From: Brienomyrus brachyistius
Taxonomy: Eukaryota; Chordata; Actinopteri; Osteoglossiformes; Mormyridae
NCBI RefSeq assembly: GCF_023856365.1
Contig: NW_026042676.1
Location: 60,513-124,512, forward strand
DNA length: 64,000 bases
Direction of reading: 5' to 3'
Shown piece by piece: positions 1-17,125 of this stretch. The notes under the pieces are model-generated. The model was not told the DNA's origin and made no database searches. It worked only from the letters and a program-made list of their open reading frames with translations. The position numbers were made by a program, and so were the translations under genes. The first letter of the stretch is position 1, and each line of letters starts with the position of its first letter.

Positions 1-1191
1 ATTCATACTTGCACAATATGTTACTCTTGTACAACATTAACAGGGATGTCATAGAAGATCCACGCCGAAATCTCACAGGACCCGTTTTTTGACTAGACAC
101 GTAATAGCGTTAATCGCTCACACGGTGTTGCTCTTGCACTGGAAAAAAACACACTACGCGATCGCGATGCTGGCTTTAAAAAACATTTTGGGCGAACGAC
201 ACGACACAGGGGAATATGACCTGCTCGTATCGGTGAAATGTTTTACTTCAAGGCTGTATTTCACTTGCAGCACGCGTTAATTAGTTAACTTGTTAAGGTG
301 ATGCTCGCCTAGGGCGCCATGTCGGCTAGGACCGGTACTGGTGGTATGTAATAATTATATTCATAGGCGACTTTCGGCTTTCCTCCCAGGGGGTGGTGAG
401 AGAACCCAACCAGTCATTCATCACAGGCCACGCCAAACTGAGCTACTCAAGTAAATCTGCATTGAAAACAATAAATAAATTTACAATAAATTATCATTAG
501 ACTTTGATATGACTAGCAGACCACATTTTCAAATATAACTTAAGAATATTAAATTTTATTGAACTTAATATGTTCAAATAACATTTTCATCTAACCAGTA
601 GGGGGTATAATTGCACCTAAGTAAAATCTATGAACATACAGCACTGAATGACTGTAAGCGCTGGAGAAATGTATGGGGAGCAGCAAGCTGCACAACTGAA
701 GAAACCCCATTGAATTCAGCTTATCCTGATTACTGCCTGAAACACGTATTCGAAATCCGAAAGTGACATCGAGTATTAACTACAAACTCCATTTTACATC
801 ATTAACAGTATCAGCGTCAAGATGCCAAAAATAAAAACACCCAACCTCACAGTGCACGATCCATCTCCCGTTTAAATCCACCGCCGTGTTGTGACGTCAC
901 CAAAGGACTGTACCATCTCCGACAGGACTCAGGTCCCTGAATACGTATGTGATTACATACTCACAGTTGAGCATAGCACAAACACACATAATTGAGCGCC
1001 CTTTAAACATTAAGATGGAAATCACATAGCCATGTGGTATTTATATTCCCGTTTTTAATAAGCAAACGCGCCCCTGCGACGCGCCGCCTACTGGGAGCCC
1101 GGGAGCTGCTGGGCAGCGACGCGGCCTCACTGAGGACGCGCACTGCGCGCTTCCGCAGAGACCACTGCGCAAGTCGAGTCAGTGCGGGAGA
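1..1191. other. 5' flank of mfsd9; no gene recognised
   Basis: No exon with family similarity or convincing splice signals is visible. The first ~850 bases are AT-rich. From about 1060 the sequence becomes GC- and CpG-rich up to the mfsd9 start, consistent with a CpG-type promoter. TMEM182, the usual neighbour of MFSD9 in tetrapods, is not seen here. Confidence 0.6.
1138..1150. promoter_or_regulatory. NRF1-like palindromic site in the mfsd9 promoter
   Basis: GCGCACTGCGCGC closely resembles the NRF1 consensus (YGCGCAYGCGC), a common driver of CpG-island housekeeping promoters. It lies about 40 bases upstream of the proposed mfsd9 start codon. Binding is inferred from sequence only. Confidence 0.45.
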
Positions 1192-6012
<4,821 letters not shown>

Positions 6013-6862
6013 GGGCCCGGGTTTTTGCTCTTGGGCTGTGATGCTCACGTTCTGGAGCAGCTCGTATGCCGTGGGCTCTGTTACTCTATTGGTCAGCGAG
6101 TTGTCAGTAATCACCAGCGACATTGGTCTCGTCTTCCCAACCAATAGCAGGTGACGGCACAATTTGAGCTGTTCACTCACTAAATCACGTTTTATCTAAG
6201 AAGCCTTTTCCATTTAGAGTTGGTCCTTCAGCGGTAACAGGTCACAGCACAGCGTGTTTTCATCTCTACGTCCCATAATGCACAGTTTTTGCTTTTAGTT
6301 CCATTGAAATACATTTTTTTTCTGCTACATTGATGGTATCAGGAGATTATGCTGGATTTACAACACAGGCTATACATGTTAATTATTATAACTAATATTC
6401 TGATGTTATTTGTTTTGGTTATTTATTTTTTTTACCTATAAGCATTTATTTATCTGCATTTCTGAGCTTAATAGGATCTGAAGGTCAAAAAATGGGTGAT
6501 GATCAGACGTATGTTTGGAGCAAAGAGTCACGGGACCATTGGACTTAAGAAAAAAAGGTTTAGAAAAATGTCTCTCTTTTTTTTGAATGTTTTTCACCTC
6601 AGAGACTCTGACATAAATATGAATGTTAAACTCTGCACAGCAATAAGATTCTCAGTAAATCTCTCAGAAGAAATATTTTAGATGTATAAACATCATAATG
6701 GTGGAATACCACGGTCAGTGTACCATGCAGTGAGCTGAAGCAGATGACATAAGTCAGTTCATTAGTTTGTAGCTGGATGATATTGTCATGAAAATGTCAC
6801 TTAACAGGACTTCCCTGTTCTTCAGGTAGACCAAGTTCTAGATGAAAAGAAAGTCCTGCTGG

Positions 6863-6868
6863 AATAAA
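6863..6868 (+). terminator. Polyadenylation signal candidate for mfsd9
   Basis: AATAAA about 850 bases after the mfsd9 stop codon. It is a clear canonical hexamer before the convergent slc9a2 gene; use is inferred. Confidence 0.5.
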
Positions 6869-7367
6869 GACAAACAGATTTTTACAAAACATTGTTTTGA
6901 CCTTTTTTAAAACCGGATCTCATTCTTAGGTTGTTTTTCTGCATTACATATAGTGTAATCTGGCTTTTACCTGGAATCAGGCTTTTAAGCCATATTTCTA
7001 GTTTAATTTATTAATAGACGACTTCAGACCTCTCAGGTTGCTCTATGCTGACACCAGTAAAGTATGGGGGTGTGACCTGTTTGTGACGAAGCACTGGTTT
7101 TACCTCAGTAAATGTTGTTCGGTATTTTCTTGCTTTTTTTAATCCTTTATTGGAAAAAGCAGCAATGTAAAAGTAACTGCTCTTTGTCGCTTCACCACTG
7201 GGTGGCAGCAAATCATAAAGAAACACCACTTGAACCAGACAGGCATAGGAACCCCGAAGTGCATAGTAACCAAGGATCTGACTCCTACTGCATGTAAATG
7301 CGGAAACAATTCTCAGTGCCCCACCCCTTATATTTTCATTAGTGGTAAATGGTACTGCTGCTTATGG

Positions 7368-7506
7368 TCGTGTTTCCCAACCCGGCCTTTGGGGACCCGC
7401 AGACAGACTATTTTTTGCTGGGAAGGAGCAAAAATGTGGACTGTTTGCCAGGGAGCAAAAACATAGACCGGCTGTGACTGCCCAAGGACCGGGTTGGGAA
7501 ACACTG
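7368..7506. mobile_element. hAT-type MITE, family A copy 1
   Basis: The ends resemble GTGTTTCCCAACCCGG / CCGGGTTGGGAAACACTG. The flanking 8-mers gcttatgg and acttatgg match 7/8, an hAT-sized target duplication. The interior carries an inverted motif around GGGAGCAAAAA shared with the copies at 9846, 11112, 52279 and 62634. Confidence 0.8.
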
Positions 7507-8040
7507 ACTTATGGCATTAAAATACAGAGCAAATTAACATTTTATTTTTAGGTGACGAATGGTCTGCGCTCACAAATACACACTCTAACACGCACTTGTT
7601 TTCTTGTGTTAAAGTCCATTTCACTACGATGCTCACCAGATTTTCCAGGCAAGAAACCTGCGGTGCCGTTGTGTCCATTACGCGCCCACAGACCACCTTC
7701 CTGACTACCGTGTAAAACCTCCCATGTCACATGATCACAAGGGCAGCACTACACACATTGAGGTATTATCTGGGTTCTGTTTGAAAAGGGCGTAGACCAA
7801 AACTCCTTCATCTGACCTTTGTTCTGACTGGCCCTTTAGAGACCAATTTTTCCACTTATTCACTTCTCTAAATATTGCCATTACTGAAGAATCATTACTG
7901 TGTATTTGGAAAGTTAGCCAAGTGTATCCACCTTTAAAAAGGCCAATCAACACCTGGCAAGTCGAGTGAAATAAAGATACATTTTTGGTTTGTCTGGGGT
8001 GGAAACAGTGGGTTTGTTAGTCAGGTTTGGTCATCATGGG

Positions 8041-11000
8041 TCAGTCCACCTGCCCTGGGCTTTGAGGACCATGGGGGTTTTGAGGTCTCCAATGTGGTCT
8101 CCTGTTCAGGTGCTTCTGGGATCTACCCCCTTCCTGGATGAGAGGCTCCTGGACCCAGCCTGTGGGTGCAGATGGCAGAAGATTCCCCCCACCTGGGCTG
8201 TTCTCGTCACGACTACGAGAGCAGCGACGGGCTGTCCAGGAATCTCTTTGGCGTTGCCCCCATAATCCTTCTGCTATTGGCTCCCGGGAGGTTTGCTGGC
8301 CCAAGTCGTCCTCAAGCCGTTCCGGTTGGCGGTAGAGGTTCTGCATTGGCCTTTCGTGGGAGGACGAGAACCGCTGCAATTGGCTCGCGCTGGATGTGGC
8401 TGAGAGGGGCTCCAGTTCCAGGTCTGTGCCTCTGGAACCTGAACACAGGTACAAAGTCATTGTCCACTAATGTTTAGCCTCTAAACCTGGTGCCTCAGCA
8501 TTGTCTAAAGAGGTTATTCATGGGGGAGGGTGTGTGAAGCTCTCATAAAGCCAAACAGAGTGCTGAGAAAGAGTGCTGAAAAGCCTACTTTGGAAAATGA
8601 TTTGCTTAATGGTATTATTAAGTTCTGCGGCAGACTGAAAGCCTTTTCTTCCAGACCCGGGGGTAACAGAATATTAGAGGGCACAATGTGTAAGCAACAC
8701 CAGCACTATAGAAGAACATAATATGAGCAGATCCAGTGTCACCACAGGTATCCAAGTTCCGTGTCGGAAAATGATTGGAGCCCTCAGAAGATTTCTGGAA
8801 CATCAATCAGTACAGTACTTCCTAGCTGAGTGCCTGATACTCACTGGCATAGCTAGGTCTCCTCGGGGGGGGCCTGGATTCCATGTTCTTTCTGGGAGGC
8901 AATGAGAAAAACCTGTGTCGCCTGGACACACCCTGAAAGATATGGTGGAGAGGTAGGAGGTATGAGGTCACAGCAGGGACATGATCTCCAAATGATAACA
9001 TACGTGTGAGCAGAACAGTGAACTTCCTCAAAATCCACTTAGTTTACAGCACAATCAATGCCAGTGATATTTCAGGTATATACTGCATAACACATTGTGT
9101 TGAAATTATGTACAAAGTTATCCTTTTTAAGGTCAGAATTTGAATGTCACATCGTAAATATGAAACGGGTAGAACCTTGTTTGTTTTAATATTAATAAAA
9201 CAAATAAAGGCCTTCAACAACTGATATCATGAAAATCATGAACGAAAGTCCCCCCACCCACCCACCTACACACACACATTCAGGTCTCATACCGTTCCTG
9301 GGAAACTTCCAACCCGGAAGCTGTGTCGGACGCTGATGTGTCGCCGGATCAGGATCTCTCTGACCTTGGAGTCATTGGGCAAAGCACTCTTCTTGGTGTA
9401 CTCCACCGTCTGCCAGGAACCATCCACAAAGGAACCAGTTCGACTCCTTTACCAAGGTTTCATAGCAACACAAGACAGAGCTACCAGAAGCTGGTGTTCC
9501 ATTAAGGGTTTTGGGGGAAGGGATCACAGCGCGTGTGAATTGACAGACCCACTCACCCTCTGTCGGATTTTGTACATGTTCTTCGACAGCAGCTCATGCA
9601 TGTTCCTCAGGTCGCTTGCCGGGAAATTCCTCTTCGTTCTGGCCATTGGCTTTGTCTCCACACTGCAAGTTACACAAGCGCAAGAGCTTCCTTCACCATG
9701 AGCAACACAGGGCATCCTGTACTGGAGTGGAGGGATTCCTCAAATTGAATCACTGCTTCGACCAACCAGTGAGCACCTTAGCACCTCCAAAAAATGTCCT
9801 GTCATCAATTAAACTCGGGTAAAATACCGTACCTATTGTATAAACCAGTGTTTCCCAATCCAGCCCGCGGGGACCCACAGACAGGGAGCTGACAGAAAGC
9901 AAAAATGTCAACTGTCTGGCAGGGAGCAAAAATGTCAACTGTCTGGCAGGGAACTCAAAAAAGAGAAAGCAAAAACATGGACCATCTTTGGGTCCCCAAG
10001 GAGCGTATTAGGAAATGCTGGTATAAATAAAAAAACACGCAACAAATCCGCTAAAGGCAGGTGGAGACCTATTGACCATGGACAGAGAGGGAAGCTTGGG
10101 GAATTAGAGAAATACTCAACAAGTGACTTGAAAATAACTGGCACTGTATAAGTGATGGGGAGAAAGTGAACCAGGGTAGTGTAGGTAATCGCCCAGCAGA
10201 TACATCACTTACTGCAAATCCATGAGTGAGGGTGCAGCACTGAGGTCGCTGGGGGCGGGGCCCAGAAGCTCCAGGGCATTCTGCAGTTCTAGCTTCTTGT
10301 ACAGGGCGACAATGCTGGATTCAGCCCTGTTGTCCCTTATAAGAATCTTCCTGAGGACTCGGTCGTTGAACTTCTTAAACCTGGTACATTACCATGGCAA
10401 CTGTCAGTTTCAGATGCTTGTAACGCATAGGCAAGCGATGGAATGTGATGTTTGGTATGTCTTCATGAATTTATATTTTTGTCCTCCATGTCCAATAACA
10501 TTCTTTCCTCTTCTTTTAAAAAATGGCCATGATCAGTGACAGATTGGCCGAGCCACACACATTGAATTTTGTCAAGGTCCATTTGCCATTTTGAAGTGTG
10601 TGTGTGTGTGTGTGTGTGTCCCCAGCAAAATTCTAGCCCTGAGAACATTCTGACATGGTAGAGTCTTTGCTTATAGATATGTCAGGGAAGATCGATTAGT
10701 AGGACAGAGTGCTGAGAACACCAATCTGCCAAAACCCCTGGATCACCCCACAACAGCCCTCTCAGATCCTTAGGACAATTCGATCCTTGCTGCAATGAAT
10801 CACGGCAATGTGCACAGAGCTGTGAAACAGACACCTCATTCAGTCCAAGAGCACGTGAAGTCAATGCCAGTCACACACTTACTTGTCCTTCCAGTAATAG
10901 TGGCTCCACTGTCCACAGATGTCCTCAATGCCGACAATGGTGTGCTCCATCAGCTGAAAGGATCATCAGGATCATTACAGGCTGCCAATTGAAAATGGTC

Positions 11001-14000
11001 TGATGCAAAATAGTACTGCTGTTCTAGTAGGGACATAAAATCAAGAAGGTTATCCAGATCCCTGACTTCACAGAATGAGATTTTGCTAAAACAGTGACTC
11101 ATGGAGTCCAGCCATGTTTCTCACCTTGATCTTCGGGGGACTCCCTCCAAAAAACATGGACTGTCTGGGGCAGAGGTCGATAGGTCAGGTTAAGAAAGTG
11201 AAAATCCAGACCAAGATTTCGTTTCAACCAAACAGTTGAGTATAAAAAGTAACTGTCACAGAGGACTCAACTGGTTGGTTGAAACAAAATCTTGGCCTGG
11301 ATTTTTCTGGACTTTCTGGACCTGAACTATCCTCCACTGGTCTAGGGGTCCCTGAGGACTGGGTTGGGAAACACTGAGCTAGAGTTTATTCAACTGTGTA
11401 AACAGATACTGAGTCAATAAAATAGCTACCCACCCTCTTGTGAATCTCAACGTTAATGGTGCCCAGTTTCCTGTTGGTCCTCCTGACCTTCATACACTCC
11501 ACCAGAGGCCGGATGCTGATCCCCTGTAGTAGACAACATGTCCCTCTGAGACACATTCACCATCTCAGGTAGGTCCAGGGCTTCCACTGAGTGAAACTAG
11601 GATGGGAGCCTTTCAGACTGATTTTTGAACCTTAACAGCCCATAACCTTCACATGTGTCCTTCAGTCTGGAAAACCTGCTAACGGCTGCAAGGCTGCGCT
11701 GGCAAGGCAGTTAAAGACACAAACTCATAGCATCACATTACTTTAACTGCCCCAGCAGAATAACCAGTTATAAAAGTTTTACTGAACTGAAGCAAAATAA
11801 CAGTAGACTACACCCTCCTTGATTGAAATACACCACATTAAGAGTGACAGATGGCTAGTGCTAAAGTTAGCGCGCTGGAGCACACTATACCTGAATGAAC
11901 ACAGTGAATAGAATGATAACGATGGTAGCGGTGATGAACAGGTTCCGGCAAGTGATGTTTTGTGGAAGCAGGAACACCAGGGCAAAGCAGATGGCCCCAC
12001 GCAGCCCTCCGTATGCCAGGCCAAACTGGTCTTTGAAGTTGAATGGGATTGTGCGGAAAGGATTAATGATCTGAGTGAGGACAAAAACGCCTGGAAGAGA
12101 ACGAAAGAAGAGTTTAGGAGTGACTATGGCCACATACCGGATAACTGGTTTGAAGACGGATGGACGGAGGGTTGGATGGATGGACAAAGGGACAGACGGA
12201 TGGATGGAATTTGTACGAGCTAGCGTTAGCATAGCATATAGCATTTATAATGACTAGCATTAGCAAGTTCCTTCATATGCAAGGACAGACACGAACCCAG
12301 GGCTCTCCAGACGAATGCAAACAGCAGGGTGAAGAGGATGTAGCCCCAGTTCCACTCGTGGTCAGTGGTAATTGTGGCCACACCAAGGAAAAAGAAGATA
12401 AGTGTTTCCGACATGGTGCCCAGCATCTTGACAACGTGCCGGATGGTGGTGCAGGAGCGCTGGGCCACATTCTCCTCCACATAGTACTTCATGGTCAGAG
12501 CACAGGTCACAATGCTTGGGGGTGGGAGGCAGAGGGGAGCGTGTAAGAGGTGCAAGGTCAGAGGTCACAGGACAAGACAGGAATCAGCCATCTTATAACT
12601 AGAAATGTGTTAATGAGTATGAGAAATATGATAATTATGAACTGTAACAGCGATGGACAAAATGACGCTTCATGAACCATTTGCTGTATTTTATACCCCA
12701 GTAGATGGTTGCTTTGTGGTATGCTTTGCACCTTTTCTTTTAACAGAGAGCACCATCTAGTGGAGTAAAAAAATACAGCAAATGGTTCATGAAGTCATTT
12801 CGTCCATCACTAACCTGTACTGTATAATTATCCAACAATAACCAAAAAGCATTGTTTTTCTCCACCCCATTTACCCTTCACTCTTAAACCCCATCTGTAC
12901 ATATTGTTGCTGGTACCACTCACGCCATGATGCTGGAGAGTGAGAAGAGCTCAGCCACCAGGTAGGCCAAGTAGGTGAACATGAAGACGAAGAGGGGCTC
13001 GATCTCACGCACGTGGGCGGTAAAGCGCGTGGTGAACGCTGCCGCGAAGCCAAACAGGGACCCGAAGACCAGGCCGCCCAGACTAACCACTATGAAGCGA
13101 GCGATGCCAAGAAAAACATCCACTGTCGCCACCTCCGGCATGGTGGCCACAAAGCTGAGTATGTTGTACAGTGCCTGGCCAAAAGGTGGAGCTGTGGTTA
13201 ATGACTAGGACCAGAACGTTTGTTGCTTCAAATCCCATTAGGTATCAAATAAATCACATGAGTAGAAATATAAATATGCAAAAACTAAAAAGGGTAATTT
13301 ATCATTAAATTAAAGCAATTTTAAATAAAACTGTCTTTAAACATCCTTCCATCTTTAAGCTGCTCATCCTGGTAAAAATTTTGAGACGACTGAACAGCTA
13401 ATACAAAACCAGAGTCTGCGAAGTGTGTCGTTCATGTGCCCTGTAAAATCTTGCAAAGCCAAAGAAACTGAATTTGATTTGTATGTAATACAAATTAAAC
13501 AGTCCAGGGTAGTAGCTCTCACTACAGTTAAATGGAGATGCTCAAGTCCTCTGCCAGCACCATAGATATAAATAATCTTATGACTAGGGAAATAAATAAA
13601 AAAAAAAATAGCCATTAGCAACTCAACGGTGGAATTATCTGATGCAGAATTCATGGGCTGACTGTGCAGAAACCCAAACACCAAACACGTTTAAAATAGA
13701 AAATGTGAGAATTTCTCCAAGAGTGAGAAAGTATCTCACTCTTGGAGGTGCCATGTGTTCTACTGCACAGTTATTGAATATCGCCTTATGTTCTGGGCTT
13801 TGTGTTCTGTTGAGAGGAACGGGTCTATTTTCCATTGGGTCTGGAGGTCATGTGATCACATACAAAGGGATCCCTTATCAGAAGATCACAAGAATAGGTG
13901 AAGCTCTTCACCTGATCAGCACCTTCTCAATGTTCTGGATAAACCAGCAACTAGATCCATTACTACGATTGACTTATTTATAAAAAAAAATATTTTTTTG

Positions 14001-15061
14001 CCTTGTTTAAATACTCATCTAGCCCTCACTTCCAGGTGAGCGACATAATGCATTTTTAATATCCCAGTTTTTCGGATTATACACCTTATACCCAAACAAG
14101 CTGACCTTCGACCTGAAAAGTTTCTTGCTTACCACAGTGACGGCGTCATTGAACAGGCACTCGCCGAAGACCACGATGTAGAGCTGCTCGTTGATGCTAA
14201 TGTCTTCGAACACAGCCAGCACGGCGACAGGATCCACGGCAGAGATGATGGAGGCGAACAGCAGGTTCTCCTGCAGGTTGATGTCCTTGAGGCCCAGTGC
14301 CTCGATTTGGCACACGCCATAGAGCGACACCCCGATGCCCAACGAGTTCCAGAGTGTGCCAACCACGGCGAACCAGAGCACCGTGCCCACGTTCTCGAAG
14401 AACGGCCGTGTTGGCAGGAAATAGCTGGAGTCCAGCACGATGGGGGGCAACATATACAGAAAGAAGACGTTGGAGGTGAGCACGGCCGGGGGCATCCTGT
14501 GTATCGCATACATGATGCCCCCCACCACCAGACCCACACTGATCAGCAGACAGGACTCTGGGATCCAAATGGTTATCTTGTGGTACATGTTGAAACCTTG
14601 CAGGAAGATCAGCGACAGAATCACATAAAGGGGCATACAGTGTTCAAGGAAAATAGTATCTTAACCTCGAAATACATTTTATTAAAATATATATAATTAA
14701 AATATATAATTACAATGTAATGCATTGATTTCAGCAAGGAAAAGAATTTTCCAGGGTGGTTAAGGAAACGGGATGAAGACTTACCAATCTTGGCAAACGA
14801 CGCCAGTAAAATCCACAGAGTGATTTCAAAAGGCACCTGGATGCGAGGATAGTTTATGATGAAGACCGGCAATTGCTGTGCCTGAGGTTTCGGGGTAACC
14901 TGCGTCCCTGCCGGTGAATTAACAGGAGGCGCCTTGGTAGCGGCATCTGCGGCGTTAGATATAACATCACGGCTGGACCAAAGTGCGCCAGAAAGAAAAA
15001 TCACCAAACAAACTAAATGTTTCGAAGTCCAATTACATTTACAGGAGATGGAGTAGTCCAT
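8041..15061 (-). CDS. slc9a2: Sodium/hydrogen exchanger 2 (NHE2, SLC9A2)
   Basis: Exons in transcript order: 15061-14785, 14596-14133, 13174-12924, 12514-12297, 12090-11891, 11523-11434, 10953-10883, 10380-10213, 9662-9557, 9409-9293, 8932-8845, 8438-8041. CDS 2448 nt, 815 aa, all phases consistent; human NHE2 is 812 aa. It is a plasma-membrane electroneutral Na+/H+ antiporter. A hydrophobic N-terminal segment ([13 protein letters not shown]) is followed by about 12 membrane segments. The amiloride-region motif [16 protein letters not shown], the ion-site helix [12 protein letters not shown] (Glu ~238) and [13 protein letters not shown] (Arg ~434) are present. The cytoplasmic tail keeps the family's [18 protein letters not shown] segment and a serine/proline-rich end. 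In the ion-site helix the usual SLL reads CLF. The NHE2 versus NHE4 call rests on length, tail similarity and adjacency to mfsd9. Confidence 0.93.
9846..10020. mobile_element. hAT-type MITE, family A copy 2 (slc9a2 intron)
   Basis: Starts CAGTGTTTCCCAATCC and ends AGGAAATGCTG. Flanking 8-mers gtataaac and gtataaat match 7/8. It contains a short internal duplication of AGCAAAAATGTCAACTGTCT. No coding capacity. Confidence 0.8.
10596..10619. repeat. (TG)n microsatellite in an slc9a2 intron
   Basis: About 12 uninterrupted TG dinucleotides. Confidence 0.9.
11112..11376. mobile_element. hAT-type MITE, family A copy 3, split by another MITE
   Basis: The left part (degenerate terminus, then ACATGGACTGTCTGGGG) and right part (GGACTGGGTTGGGAAACACTG) together form one family-A element. 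It is interrupted by the family-C element at 11171-11339. The outer flanks no longer show a good target duplication, so this is an older copy. Confidence 0.65.
11171..11339. mobile_element. Palindromic hAT-type MITE, family C copy 1 (nested)
   Basis: The ends CAGAGGT... and ...CCACTG flank long inverted arms built on CCAGACCAAGATTTCGTTTC and its complement. The 8-bp flanks gtctgggg and gtctaggg match 7/8. The duplicated target belongs to the surrounding family-A element. Confidence 0.8.
12156..12208. repeat. Degenerate (GGAT)n tract in an slc9a2 intron
   Basis: Imperfect GGATGGA/GGACGGA tetramer-based tandem repeat of about 50 bases. Confidence 0.75.
12555..12567 (+). promoter_or_regulatory. 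AGGTCA direct repeat, 1-nt spacing (DR1)
   Basis: AGGTCA-G-AGGTCA in slc9a2 intron 4, 12 bases after a cluster of CpG-poor intron sequence following exon 4's acceptor. DR1 is the consensus for RXR/PPAR/HNF4-type nuclear receptors. Function is inferred only. Confidence 0.35.
12648..12812. mobile_element. Palindromic hAT-type MITE, family B copy 1
   Basis: A 165-bp element with long inverted arms (CAGCGATGGACAAAATGAC...; ...GTCATTTCGTCCATCACTA). Both arms carry AAATGGTTCATGAAG or its complement. Flanking 8-mers aactgtaa and acctgtac match 6/8. A second copy is at 37968-38144. Confidence 0.75.
13715..13747. repeat. Perfect short hairpin in slc9a2 intron 2
   Basis: CTCCAAGAGTGAGA and TCTCACTCTTGGAG form a 14-bp perfect stem around a 5-nt loop (aagta). 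Flanks do not extend the stem, so it is too short for a typical pre-miRNA. Its origin is not recognised. Confidence 0.7.
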
Positions 15062-16980
15062 CTCTTCAAAAACCTTTAAAAAATGAAATAGTGCGTTTCA
15101 GTGTAACTTTATACCCTCAGCAGGCAGGACTACGTAAAACGACATTAAATTCAATGTATTCAAAAAAAAAAACTGTTATCCGGTACGTTTTCAATGGATC
15201 GGGAAAGTGGATGAGAAAAATGCCTTTCGCCTCCACTAAACAATCGTTGATTTATTTCTTTATTTGAATGAAAAGTCCCGTGAACAGAGATTTAACCCGA
15301 CTCCGCGTGTAGGTAAATCGTGGGAGGGGCCAGAGTCGACTGAACATTCAAACTTTGTTTACCTTTCATAGATGTCATACTCTTTGCGTAATTCCGTTTT
15401 AGTATGCTATATGTATATAATGAATGGTATACTGTTGGCTTTATTTAAAAAAAAAAGTAGAAAAAAGGTTTTAATTAACTTTAGCCCGGAACATTAATTA
15501 ATATAAAGGTGTATGTGAATTAATTGTATGATTTTTTTACTATTATTTGCAATAAGTGTAATCTAAATAAATCCATTCATTTTATATCGGATATATTTAT
15601 AAAATAACGAAAAACAAACATGTTTAATTATCCATTAATCAATTTTCTATACCCGGCCGCTTGTCCTAAGCAGGGTCTTGTTATGTAATAATTACATAAT
15701 TATTATGAAGAATTTAGTGCAAAAGATTCGAACAGATTGCAATAATTCAAGCTTGGGGTGTAATTTTTCGTTAGCGACAAGCCAACATCACCTTACTTCC
15801 AAAGTTCTCTCGTGGGTCATTTTGCTTCCAACTCTACGCTCTGTCTTTCCAGGCAGTTACGTCCATATATTTAAAAACGCGTGTTATCGAAACTTGCGCG
15901 GTACTCTTCCAGGTTGTTTGTTGTTCTTAGGTTTCGTGGAGATAAGCTACTTACCAGAGCTGGACATAGATAGTGTTGAGCGTGTGAGTTTATATATACC
16001 ACAAGCGTCCATTAAACAGCTCTTTTTTTATACCACCAGAAATGCACTTAGTATTATTTGGGAATATCGACGGAGCAAAGTATAAGTCTTTTATAGCTGA
16101 TTTTTCGGCACAAGATGGCAGTAGATCTTTGCTGTGTTGCATTATTAATATTTTTGGATGGATTATCATGGGTATCTTATTTATTGTCTTATATACTTTA
16201 ATGTTATGTGAAGACTAAAACCTTAGTGCTAGTGATAATGGCATATAGGGTTTTTGGAGTAATAGTGATTGTGTCAGGGTTGTGTCACCGCTGTGTCGCA
16301 CTAAAGCCAGTAAATGGCTAGTGAAGTGGGCGTCACGTGTCTTCCGAAACCATACCCTCTTCCCTTATGCTGACCATCGATGATTATTTACGCGGCGCCG
16401 TCCTTTTTGTAAGCTGTCATTTGTCCATCAAAAACGATGAAGGCACAGTGAATCGCTTCTGAGGTTCGTCTCCTGGGAGAAATATATACCCGATCGCATG
16501 GTATCCCCGGGGAAAGCCATCTGGCTCCCAATTTGCAATAACAGCATAACTGTTACACAAAAAAGCGACTATATTAAGATCGCAACATCTAACAATGACA
16601 GTCTATTTTTCTGTTTCATTAGTGACCAGCTAGGGTGAAACTTGCACTTCAGTCTTACATTATAGTAAATGCAATGTTTGAGCAGGCTCATGTTATAGAA
16701 AAAATGTAGAGCAGGGCTAAAAGACATTATGAAGCGGGAGGCAATGTTCAAATAATTATTGTGCTGATCTCTGACAAGTGCACGCTGTGGCAAAATGCGT
16801 ATGATGCAAATGCATTCGTTTTAGTCGCTTGCGTCTGCTTCAGACAGTAACTTTAATTGCATTGCCACTGCGTCTGTGTGCGAAGGACGAAAGCTGTTTC
16901 TGATTGCGGACTGAACGAAAGAAAGAAGGGGGAAGAAGGGAAGGGGTGGGGGACGGTTTGGCGACAGCTTTGTTACGTTC

Positions 16981-17125
16981 TTACGTCAGATTGTGATATA
17001 CCAAGGCAGTAACCAGAGGCGATTCGACGTCAACGGAAAGGGAGAATTAGAAAAATGTCCCGTTTATGAATTCATAGCATCGCATTGAACAGCCAAGACG
17101 GATTGTTGCGGTGCACCATAAAAGT
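16981..17125 (+). promoter_or_regulatory. Candidate inpp4a promoter / non-coding first exon
   Basis: A perfect CRE-like octamer TTACGTCA (16981-16988) and a second GACGTCA motif (~17026) lie in a CpG-containing stretch after a purine-rich tract. At 17125 a strong donor, AAAGT|GTAAGT, could end a non-coding first exon spliced to the inpp4a coding exon at 24067. This is inference from motifs only; no ORF is implied. Confidence 0.3.

Larger units (their letters stand above)
6013..8040. other. Convergent 3' regions of mfsd9 (+) and slc9a2 (-)
   Basis: Contains the mfsd9 3' UTR (to ~6.9 kb) and the slc9a2 3' UTR read from the right. Minus-strand AATAAA hexamers (TTTATT on the + strand) occur at 7541-7546, 7146-7151 and 7008-7013 and are candidate slc9a2 poly(A) signals. 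One hAT MITE lies at 7368-7506. No further coding sequence seen. Confidence 0.6.

Noticed and set aside
13642..13983. 113-codon + strand frame in slc9a2 intron 2
   Set aside because: No recognisable domain, includes the hairpin at 13715-13747 and AT-rich DNA; likely chance.
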